Source of the DNA: Antedon mediterranea
Taxonomy: Eukaryota > Echinodermata > Crinoidea > Comatulida > Antedonidae
DNA: 64,000 nucleotides
NCBI RefSeq assembly: GCF_964355755.1
Contig: NC_092672.1
Location: 4,340,001 to 4,404,000, forward strand
Reading direction: 5' to 3'
The notes under the pieces are model-generated. The model saw only the letters and a list, made by a program, of their open reading frames with translations. It did not search any database and was not told the DNA's origin. The position numbers were made by a program, and so were the translations under genes. This document shows positions 55,901 to 64,000 of this stretch, piece after piece (the stretch's first letter is position 1; every line of letters begins with the position of its first letter).

Positions 55901-58900
55901 GACTGAACCTCAAAATGAGTGAAAAAGCTAGATTAACAACATATAATAATCTAATAACAATAATCTAATCTCACCCTTTCAACAAACACCACCACATCAA
56001 CAATTTCCCTTTCAATATTTACTACCCCTCCTCCAAAACTGCCCTTTCCGACCCCTTCTCCCGTCCTCCTCCACCTTCCTTACAAAGTGTACATACCTTA
56101 CTTAAACACTTTATTGCAGAACTAGTTATAGAAACACAGCCACTGAGGTCAAGATGTGCTATCCTTGGACACCTTTTAGGAAGATGCGACAACCCTTCAT
56201 CCGTAACACTTCTACAACCATCCAATACAAGGTCAGTAAGATTTTCTGACAGCATATAAAAACACTGTAAGAATAAAGATACATCACAAAGTAGTATTGT
56301 TAATTTAGATTGTGCTGTCTATCGTACAAGGAGAGTTATTTAACTATATCACACCTAAAATTAAATAAATGTTGGTTGAATTTGTTAAATTTGAAAAGTA
56401 TTTTATTAAAATGTTATAATAAAAATTTTATATATATATTTTTGTTTTTGTTCTAAGAGATCTTAGAATAAGATTTTTGTTCTCTCTTTTGCTATGGATA
56501 CAGTATATTATGTCACCATGGATACAGTATATTATGTCACCATGGATACAGTATATTATGTCACCATGGTATTCCGAAATAAAAAGATGAATGAATGAAA
56601 TAATAACATACTTGTCCTGAAATACGATAATTTTCACTAACGTCCACATATTCTAATTCTTTGCAATAATGGAAAAGCCACCACAACCTGAAATTATAAA
56701 GAAAATTAAATACAACTAGAAATTAATAATTACTCATTTAATGTAATTACATACTGGAGCAGTATGATTCAACAAGTTCTATCAAATTAGTGTTAACTTA
56801 TATTCTATGACATTTGTTCAACCTTATCCACTACCTCATAACATTTAATATAACCAAACTAACAATCTAACAACAGGTCACTGAGTTCGCCTTGCCAAGA
56901 TAGGAACTTGTAACAGTCCTTTGATCTTATGTCTGGCTGCGACAAATACAAAAAGTACTGTACATATTCTCCGCGGCATGCTGTTTCTATTTATGGAACT
57001 GATTGTGTCGCAGCCACAGATAAACCCTTTGATCTACGAAGCTCAGCATCCTGTTGTTAGATTGTCTTGATACAACTTACCCAACTTACAACTTACCCCT
57101 TTTCACCAAAATTGTTACACTTTTTTAGGCTGATCCACTGAAAAATCAAAAGTATAATACATGCACAACTATACAACTATATTTAAGTGTAATTTCAGTG
57201 TTAAATTATAGTGAAAAAAACATGCTAAAGTATCTGCAGACTGACAAAAATCAACTTTTAATATTATTATAAACCACTTTTTTGCACATGCGGTAAAAGC
57301 TGGTTTTACAGGATTTGTTTTCTAGAACGTTAAACCTGGATGTACAGTATGTATAAAATGGGTTTAATAAAACTGTACACCAAAAACTACTATAGTAGTG
57401 TGTAACCATGTTTGTAGAAACCCACATCTGCTCGTTCTACGAACTACAACGCAAGGTGGTGTTTGGCATGTTGTGCAGGTTAGGGCGGTCAGATGTCATA
57501 AAATGTATTCATGAATTTGCTTTTCCTTCATCCAATCAACATAGTAGATGGATAAAGCTATTGTTCTAACCACGTGACTATGTGGCGTAGTTTTTTTTTT
57601 ATATATCTACATACTGTATATATATATATATATATATATAAACAAATCAGGTAAAGAACATTAATTCTAAACCGCCCGGTGATATACTGAAATTTAATTA
57701 ATTAATTTGAAACGATAAAGATGAGGAAATCTGTGAGAATGAGAAAAAGTCGCCCCAACCGAGACTCGAACTCGGACCGCCTGCTTGATATGCAGATGTC
57801 CTAACCATTAGACCACTGAGGCTTATTTGTTATATTTACAATAATGTACACTAATTTGTTACTGAACTATGGAGAATTTTTTTTTTCTTTTTCCGAAATA
57901 AAAGATGAATGAATGTACAAGACTACTGATTATCTCTATTTACATATACGATACATTACTTTGAGTTGGCTGCACGATGAGGCTAAAAACTTGAGGGAAG
58001 ACTTGGTTACTTTTACTGATGATAAATCAAGCTTGACCAACTTCTTACATCTCTGTCCTATAAAAGTAACATTAAATTAATTAAGCCTAACAAAACGTAA
58101 ACATGCAAGCCCGGATACAGGAGTGCTGTGGGTAGCAGTGGCTTAACGCAGAGGCCCGAGGCCCCTGGTTTAGGGACACCAAGTGGCCCTAAGGCTAGAA
58201 GCATTGGACGTTTTTTAGCCATTTTTAAAGACTATTTTAATGCCTTTTTTCCTCCGAGTCCCCTGTGTTTAACCAGTGAGTGCTCATAGCAGTTACACCA
58301 CTGGTTACTATTATTATTCCACCACCTCCCCCACCTCAACGTGAAACTTTCTGTAGTATTTTGATAATCACTAAAAATTGGGGCCTACCTACCTATGAGT
58401 TCAACTGCCCAGTCTGTGAGCAAGTACGGCGATGATGAAACATCTAATTCCTTTAAATTCCAACATCCTTTTTTCAACAGAATTCTTAATATATTATCGG
58501 TCAACACTGTAATTAAAAGATGACAATTTTCACTTCATGGTGAATTTCGGGATGTCATATGGTAAGATAACAAGGCCGTAGCGAGAGGTTAAAAACAGAA
58601 GAGGCAAAGATGCTTTAAATATAATTATTAATATAAAATATGACGATATGTGCTGGTGAATTGGGGTGGGTAGTGAAAATTGAAAATGTCAGGCGAGGCG
58701 AGCGCCTTGTTTGCCCCATGCTGGCTACGGCCATGATGAATGCAATGTGTGTTACATCCATGTTGCACAACTATTAAAGTAATTCGTCTTGATGCTAGAA
58801 TACACTGGATTTGTTCAGCACTCATTCTTACTTATATCTAAAAATCCTCCAAACAGTCCACGTGTGTCGAGTTTCTCCAACGACTGCCAGCTTTTAAGTG

Positions 58901-61661
58901 CAACGCTCTGCCATCTTTTAGAAACTGTGAAGAAAAAGTGAGAAGAAACATTTAATATGCTGTTGCCAGTATTTTTAGCAGGAATATAACATATATGTAT
59001 ACTGTAGACTCTCGGATTAAAGCTTAAGCACGATCAGTGGGCTGTTTTAAACTGGTAGAAATACCTTGTGGTATTGAAAGTCAGTGCATGAGTCAAATCC
59101 ACCCATTGCTACATTTCTCTCCAAAAAGGCGAATCGAGGGTGTAGTGATAGCGTTTTCCTCTTTTGAAAGCTTCTTTTTGATATAGATTTTTGACAGACT
59201 ATTACATTAATTGTTAGCACTTTCTCGTATAAAAGATCCTGCATCAGCCCCCCACCCTCCTCCTTCACACTAATATTTGTCTTTCAAAAAGAATTACCTC
59301 TTTCAATCTGCACTCTTTCCTTTATACCAAGATATGAAAATATGTACAAAAGAACATCATTAGGAATAACATGAATGCCTTCTACGGCATAATCTCTGAT
59401 ACTGGCTGTAGCTTCTTCATCTTTGACACTGGCCATGTCTAGTTCATCTCTGATACTGGTTGTAGCTTCTTCATCTTTGACACTGGCCGTGTCTAGTTCA
59501 TCTCTGATACTGGCTGTAGCTTCTTCATCTTTGACACTGGCCGTGTCTAGTTCATCTCTGATACTGGTTGTAGCTTCTTCATCTTTGACACTGGCCGTGT
59601 CTAGTTCATCTCTGTTACAGGTTTCTACTTCCATTTCATTCACAATCTGTGTCAAAACAAAGTTAGTCAATCAACAATATGGAAAGTTTACAATCATAAT
59701 TCATTATCAAGAGTACAGTAGGATTGTTTCCTTTTTTTTATTTTCTTGGTGCTTTCGATATTTGGCAAGTCAGATTAGAATTAACAAATTCAGGACACAT
59801 AAAGGATGAAGTGATTGCAGTGTAAGCTATTTTGCGAGTGTTTTGAAATGTTGATATTTTTAACAATTTAATTATTTTTGTTCTTTTGCTTTATAAAACA
59901 AACAAATTTAATCATTGGACATTTTGTTTTATCATGGACCTATACATTTATACTTCAATTGTTTTATCGATAGTATAGATTTTTTTAAATTTTTTTTTGT
60001 TTAAATTTAAATTTTTTTTATTTAATGGTAATGAGTGAAAGCTCTTAAATTATATCAATTCCACACAAAAAAAGTTTATTTTAAAGTACTAAACCTGTTT
60101 TTTGTCGCAACGAATATTTTGAACTTCTCGCCTTTTTCTGTCAGCTGGAAATATTCTCATCAACCTTAAAACAATTAAAATCAATAAAAAATATTCATTT
60201 TTTACTTGACAATTTGATAAATGATTTTCTGATTAATCAGAAAGTTTATATAAAAATGAAAACATTTACTGTATAAGATTATTGGTGTGTTTTTTAAGGC
60301 TATGAAGTCTGTAAAGGCCAATTTACACAAACGAACGGTAACGGTAAGCAGAAAAGCGCATACTGTAGGTTGTCCCACTTGGAATCTGTATCTATCCCGA
60401 GAGGGTTTCCGCTTAAAACACCCAGCTCTGTGTTTTGTGTTTGTGATCATAAGAAAAACCATATAGATCCTATATTTTTGGTTTCTGGTTTATAAAGAGA
60501 TTTTTTTTTATTGGTATATATGGTATATATGGTTTTTCATTTGTTCCAATCATTGTTTTTTGTTTTGTTACTGCAGGGAGTCTAGGCTTAAAGTTTATTT
60601 GTTTGTAACAAAAAACTTATCTAGGCTTCCTTCTACACATGCTTTTTATTATGTTACATCGTGTAATTTTTGTATGTGTAGAAAATTGTTAATAAACGAA
60701 AACGAAACGAAGAGAAATTAAAATAGAAAGTAATAGTATGATGATGATGTAGGGCCACATGCGCACTCCACACCCCTGCCTTTGGATTAGCCTGTGTTAG
60801 TAGTTAACATCGATACCTATCATCTAAACATAGCTCATCTTCTTTTGCCATTAAAGCCATCCTTGCTTCTTCTGGTGTGCTAAATGTTACAAATCCAAAC
60901 CTGAAAATTAAAATAAAAATTATTAAAATCTTTAAAAAAATAATCATTTCTGAGACACATATGCATTAAAGTGCGGAGATAACATTTCATTGTGTTGTCT
61001 TTTCAAGAACATAAGAAAAAATATTTTTTAATCGGCATATTTACCCCTTTGATCTGCGATGATATTTAATGTGATCTTTAACGATAAACACTTTCGTAAC
61101 ATTCCCAAATGATGTAAAGAAATCCCACAATTCCCTTTGTGTTACCTGAAACAAAAACAGAAAAAAAAAATGTGTTTTAAAATACCATAACTTATTAACA
61201 TATCAACAAATATCTAAAGCTATGTCTACACTATCAAACTTCATGTGACGAAAAAAAAATCTGATGCTCCCATATATGGGTACATCACACTTTTTTTGAT
61301 GTGATGTGCCTGCCCAAATATGGTGGTGATATGTTCAAATATTGGTAATGATGTGACATCATCATGTCCATATATGGACACATTTTTTGTCACAGAGCTT
61401 AACAAATTTGATGAACCTAGGCATTACCCTGTAGCTTATGTTTCCAACAAATATGGTGCAGTTATGTTCATCTTGAAAGGAGGGCGCACTAACTTCTGAT
61501 TTATCACGGATATTACGACTTTCTATTGACCTAGATGAGCTTTTAACTGTTTTATTTAATGTTTCTCTGTCACAATAGTAGTAGATCTGATCAACATCTG
61601 TTCCTTCGTCACTGTCTGTATGTGGCAACAAGGGCTTTGAATAATTAAGTGCGTTTCCCAT
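52964..61661 (-). CDS. RRM / F-box / leucine-rich repeat fusion protein
   Basis: There are eighteen minus-strand coding exons: 61428-61661, 61045-61145, 60817-60900, 60095-60164, 59298-59646, 58832-58924, 58393-58506, 57960-58057, 57097-57137, 56612-56687, 56097-56264, 55774-55822, 55185-55305, 54718-54823, 54340-54427, 53803-53943, 53399-53524 and 52964-53148. Every junction is GT-AG and phase-consistent, giving 747 residues. An N-terminal RRM has RNP2 TIFVGNI and RNP1 KGFGFVTF (about residues 70-140). After a linker with four 18-residue acidic repeats comes an F-box (VIPNDVLLYIFSYL, then VSKRWQSVALKSW). About ten LRRs of the FBXL type follow, for example LTDLVLDGCRSVTDEGLSHL. The tail is strongly acidic (EDDVVDDDEE). 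F-box/LRR proteins are SCF ubiquitin-ligase receptors. The RRM suggests an RNA-linked substrate or localisation. I cannot name an ortholog. Two genes joined by my model remains possible. Confidence 0.8.
53252..53385. mobile_element. Hairpin MITE, family M1 (last intron of RRM-F-box-LRR gene)
   Basis: Left TAAAGCTCCGTCTATCAAAA, right TTTGATAGTGTAGACAAAGC. It ends 14 bp from the coding exon at 53399, next to the donor site of that exon. Confidence 0.8.
54607..54702. repeat. Segmental duplicate of 53203-53290 containing MITE M1 left end
   Basis: TTAAAGTACAATTGTTCTAT, GTGAAAGATCCCATTTAACT and the following TAAAGCTCTGTCTACAC match the sequence upstream of and including the MITE at 53252. The flank was therefore copied along with the transposon end. 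Confidence 0.7.
54943..55150 (+). mobile_element. tRNA-derived SINE S2, copy 1
   Basis: A box TGTAGCTTGGTGGTTACC and B box AGGGTTCAATCC (54982-54993). The body has TGAGCCTCAAATGAGACTTA, and the 3' end has GTTGGATGCGTATGAAAAAA. It is antisense to the host gene, in an intron. Confidence 0.8.
55507..55688 (+). mobile_element. tRNA-derived SINE S2, copy 2
   Basis: The same family as 54943-55150, with a fuller head (TAGCTTGGTGGTTAACATGC) but a degraded B box (TGATTTCAATCC). It ends GTTAGATGCGTATGAAAAAA. It lies one intron away from copy 1 and in the same orientation. Confidence 0.8.
56493..56571 (+). repeat. 26-bp tandem repeat, 3 units
   Basis: Three units of ATGGATACAGTATATTATGT plus CACC(A/G)T. 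A retroposon-like tail (CCGAAATAAAAAGATGAATG) follows at 56574. Confidence 0.8.
56863..57064. mobile_element. 202-bp inverted-repeat element (MITE-like)
   Basis: CAATCTAACAACAGG at 56863-56877 is perfectly inverted at 57050-57064. A second pair inside (TCTGGCTGCGACA and TGTCGCAGCCACAGA) makes a two-stem hairpin. It is non-coding. Confidence 0.7.
57610..57642 (+). repeat. (TA)n microsatellite
   Basis: About 11 TA units in an intron of the RRM-F-box-LRR gene. Confidence 0.85.
57752..57822 (-). tRNA. tRNA-like cloverleaf, anticodon ATC, probably SINE head
   Basis: These 71 nt fold as a full cloverleaf. The acceptor pairs GCCTCAG with TTGGGGC, and the D stem GTCT with GGAC. The anticodon stem pairs TCTGC with GCAGG around ATATCAA, and the T stem CCGAG with CTCGG around TTCGAGT. 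A TTTTT run follows 3 nt later. The anticodon ATC would read Asp codons and is not a usual animal tRNA. The A-box side resembles tRNA-Glu. The downstream CTCATTCTCACAGATTTCCT recurs without the tRNA part near 51013-51045, which favours a SINE head over a working tRNA. Confidence 0.5.
58574..58736. mobile_element. Weak inverted-repeat element
   Basis: GGCCGTAGC and GCTACGGCC bound 163 bp, with AGGCGAGCGCC inside. The arms are only 9 bp, so it may be chance or an old MITE. Confidence 0.35.
59395..59616 (-). repeat. Coding 54-bp minisatellite
   Basis: Within coding exon 5 of the RRM-F-box-LRR gene, four 54-bp units encode DELDTASVKDEEATTSIR with only conservative differences. Each is a whole number of codons, so copy-number change would keep the frame. 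Confidence 0.9.
60500..60715 (+). mobile_element. Retroposon 3' end with (CGAAAA)-type tail
   Basis: An AT-rich stretch with an inner AGTCTAGGCTTAAAG / TATCTAGGCTTCC pair ends TTAATAAACGAAAACGAAAC. This looks like a LINE/SINE 3' terminus. The 5' limit is uncertain. Confidence 0.4.
61214..61400. mobile_element. Hairpin MITE, family M1, rearranged (first coding intron)
   Basis: The left end is TAAAGCTATGTCTACACTAT and the right end TTTTTTGTCACAGAGCTTA. The CATATATGG block appears twice in opposite orientation, so this copy may be a fusion of two half-elements. Confidence 0.7.
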
Positions 61662-62526
61662 TATTATATTATTATTATTATGTTTTCTGAATTTTTTAGA
61701 ATGTTATATAATAGGCCTATTAGAAACATTTCGAACAATCTGCAAGAAACAATAATTTACTTTATTATCAATAAAAATCGTATATATATAAAATAGCCAC
61801 AAATACAAAGGTCTACATGATCAATTTATTAGACAAAAAAATTTCAAATAATAAGTAGGGTCGAATCGACCTGCTATTCGCACCATGTCCATGGTGGACG
61901 TTGCCTTCGCATTTCCTAATCCTAGGTTAGATATGTTTCATGCAAGGTTCCTGGCCTAGCTAGACCTGGCTAGTCGAACACCTGATTAAACTAAACGTTT
62001 GGGCTTCTTATTGTTATCTATATATAATATAATTAGTTTAAACAGACTTTCTGTGGTCGAAAATTAATTAAACATGCCTAATATGGTGCAGAAAAACAAT
62101 TAAAAAAATCGCTCCGTATTTTGTACTCACCCAATAAATCAAAACACGGCAGCACCACGTGTTTTCCCGTGTTTTAAACAACGTCACAAATGTGTGTAAC
62201 GCGTTTATAGCCTGATTACATTTTTCGAATCTATTAAATTCAAAGGCGACATATAATTAATATGATCATGGAGGTATTATACCTCCATGATATGATCTGT
62301 ACATTGATCTGCAATTTTTATAAGTTTCAGAAGGTAATGATTATTTTATAATTGCAAGACCTAACCTAGGATATTTAATTAGTAACTGTGTTTTCTTCTG
62401 TAAAAACGCGTTTGTCATCATAGCAACAAACCAGATTTCATGAGTTGAGGCGCGAACATTTGTTGTGAGCAGCAGATTTCACGATCGCAAATTCTAGGCC
62501 TATATTTTTCATAAAATATAGTAAAT
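61662..62526. promoter_or_regulatory. Divergent promoter region of RRM-F-box-LRR gene and right-end gene
   Basis: These 865 bp lie between start codons. A minus-strand untranslated exon can be placed with its donor at 62131 (GTGAGT) and an acceptor TTCTTGCAG leading to 61739. An E-box CACGTG sits at 62156-62161. A near-perfect hairpin lies at 62265-62291. The UTR exon is inferred from splice signals. Confidence 0.4.
62265..62291. repeat. 27-nt perfect hairpin, remnant of the 206-bp MITE
   Basis: Arms ATCATGGAGGTA and TACCTCCATGAT are separated by TTA. The arm equals the terminal repeat of the 16970-17175 element, so this is probably a deletion derivative with the two ends back to back. Confidence 0.65.
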
Positions 62527-63992
62527 ATGGATGATCCAGAAAATTTAGATTTTGCTGAAATGACAATAAATGATGATGTAAGGCTTATAAATTGTCAAAA
62601 TAACCATTTATTTCATTTTAGTTACTGTACATTGTAAAAATTAGCTAGGGCCTAGCCTAGGCCTAACTACGTACTACTTCATTGCTTCAAGATTCTTTCA
62701 CTTGTTTTGTTGTTGGTGGCGAAGTATGGGACCGGTACGCGCATTCGCACCCGGTATCGCCAGGAGGTAGGCCTAGGGCCCGGTATCGCCTAGTAGGGTT
62801 TTCTTACCAGAAACAAGTTAAAATCAGTTAAAATATGGTTAAACTTTTCATTCGTCAACGTGTCAACAACAAAACATCACTTATTTAATATCACAGAGCG
62901 TTTCAGTTTCGGAAAAAACAATTATGAATTAAATTGATCGTACGGTACACCATATCCATACTTTTCTCTGCTTGGCCATTCTATTATTTTAATTTAGGAG
63001 ATTATTTAGAGGGTTTTTAATATGTGGGACAAGTTTTATATTTAGAACCGAGTTTTATATTTAACAATTTTACCGTACCTTTTAGCAAACGGAAGTAAGG
63101 ATATGGTGATCGTATCTTTAGCCACGGCATAAATTGATTAAAAATATCCCAATAACATTAAATATTATGTTAGCATGTACTTGATAACATTTTATATCAT
63201 ACATAAAACTCTACCGGGCGCTACCAAGATTTGCATGACCCGGGCAGATATTTCAGATACCATCAGACGGTCGTTTAGTTGTTCGAGGGGTGTAACATGG
63301 GGTTGTGTATATTTTTCCTCATAAATCTATTACTTGTGCTTGAGGCTAGTCTTAAAAAGTTGTTTGTTCTAGATAATGTTTTCAATGTGTATTTAATATT
63401 TATATAGATAAGAATTAAATTGAATTGTTATCTATTTTACCAAATAGAAAAGGGCCTTTGAGAAAAAAATTATAAAAATGTAGGCTACGCTACTGGTCTT
63501 GTTTTCAATATGTATTTAATATTTTTTTATATAGAAAATTAAATTAGTTATTCTTTTTACAAAACAGAAAAGGGGTCTTTGAAAAAGAATATAATATAAA
63601 AGTGTAGGCTACTGTGCTGGTCTTCATGTTTGTTACCACATTTTAAGAAATAAATTAAGAGGTGTTGTATGTTTATGTGCTTGCAGTATTGGTACTGACT
63701 GTCAAATGGCTGCTGTATTTCCCCCTTCTTTCTTCACCATCTTTTTTTCTTTCAGGATTTAATACCTGCTGACTTTTTATATCACATAAAAATAAACCAT
63801 TCAAAACTTATTTTTGGACCATAACATAGTTGTTGCTGCTCAATGGTGTTACAAACTTCTCTACCAGTAATAACTTTCTGATTTTCTAGAAATTGCATAT
63901 TCCCCTGAAAGAATGTGTTGACTTAGAGGAACTAAGGAGAACTGACGGTAAAGGATGTGAGTTTGAAATTGATGAGGATCAGTTACCACAGA
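62527..63992 (+). CDS. Unrecognised gene, first two coding exons, cut by window end
   Basis: Exon 1 (62527-62577) encodes MDDPENLDFAEMTINDD and ends at GTAAGG. Exon 2 (63890-63992) continues in phase KLHIPLKECVDLEELRRTDG, then KGCEFEIDEDQLPQ, and ends before GTAAGT. The sequence is acidic and soluble-looking, with no signal peptide or membrane segment. I do not recognise the family. The intron contains two diverged direct repeats of about 125 bp at 63372-63500 and 63500-63625. It is divergent from the RRM-F-box-LRR gene. Confidence 0.6.
63372..63625 (+). repeat. About 125-bp direct repeat, 2 units
   Basis: Both units contain TTTTCAATGTGTATTTAAT (or TTTTCAATATGTATTTAAT), then AGAAAAGGG, CTTTGA, and TGTAGGCTAC with TGGTCTT. 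It is an old local duplication in the intron of the right-end gene. Confidence 0.75.
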
Positions 63993-64000
63993 GTAAGTAA

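Noticed and set aside
57752-57822. A genuine tRNA-Asp gene
   Set aside because: Animals read Asp codons with GTC, the body sequence is a repeat, and the A-box side resembles tRNA-Glu. It is kept as tRNA-like only.

Overview
This is a gene-dense, intron-rich, AT-rich animal nuclear window, most likely from a marine invertebrate deuterostome. An echinoderm is my best guess, from the ancestral intron pattern, the frequent AGGCCTAG-type words and the gene set, but the species is not established. Introns use GT-AG splice sites. All exon chains below were built by hand from splice sites and checked for phase.

Layout. (1) SBDS, the ribosome maturation factor, lies on the minus strand (1619-11915, 4 coding exons). 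Its third intron carries an apparently intact LINE with two ORFs (about 2260-7565), abutted by a decayed CR1-like LINE (7566-10660) that itself holds a nested 529-bp inverted-repeat element. (2) 248 bp away, and divergent from SBDS, is an 8-exon gene (12164-17416) coding for a free-standing clathrin heavy chain terminal domain (373 aa) without the clathrin leg. (3) An intronless ELP4 (Elongator subunit 4, minus, 19982-21232) is divergent from CCT6 (TRiC/CCT zeta subunit, plus, 21697-27833, 10 exons). (4) Two tandem SSUH2-like genes lie on the plus strand (29738-44143 and 47953-52358). Each has 11 coding exons, nine of which have identical lengths in the two copies. The first has a proline-rich coding minisatellite as its first exon, and its 9.2-kb first intron contains a 6.3-kb repeat-rich structure flanked by 25-bp inverted repeats. 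(5) Convergent with them, an 18-exon minus-strand gene (52964-61661) joins an RRM, an F-box and leucine-rich repeats in one reading frame (747 aa). (6) The first two coding exons of an unrecognised plus-strand gene start at 62527 and run off the right edge.

The genes do not form one pathway. SBDS (60S maturation), ELP4 (tRNA wobble modification) and CCT6 (protein folding) are conserved housekeeping genes, each in a head-to-head arrangement with short shared promoter regions. Most of the remaining DNA is mobile or repetitive: a 130-170-bp hairpin MITE with about 15 full or partial copies, several other terminal-inverted-repeat elements, truncated LINE tails, at least four tRNA-derived SINE types, and several minisatellites. 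The points most worth following up are the RRM-F-box-LRR gene, the orphan clathrin propeller, the inverted satellite element whose terminal motif recurs in every satellite unit, and the CaaX-like C termini of both SSUH2 paralogs.
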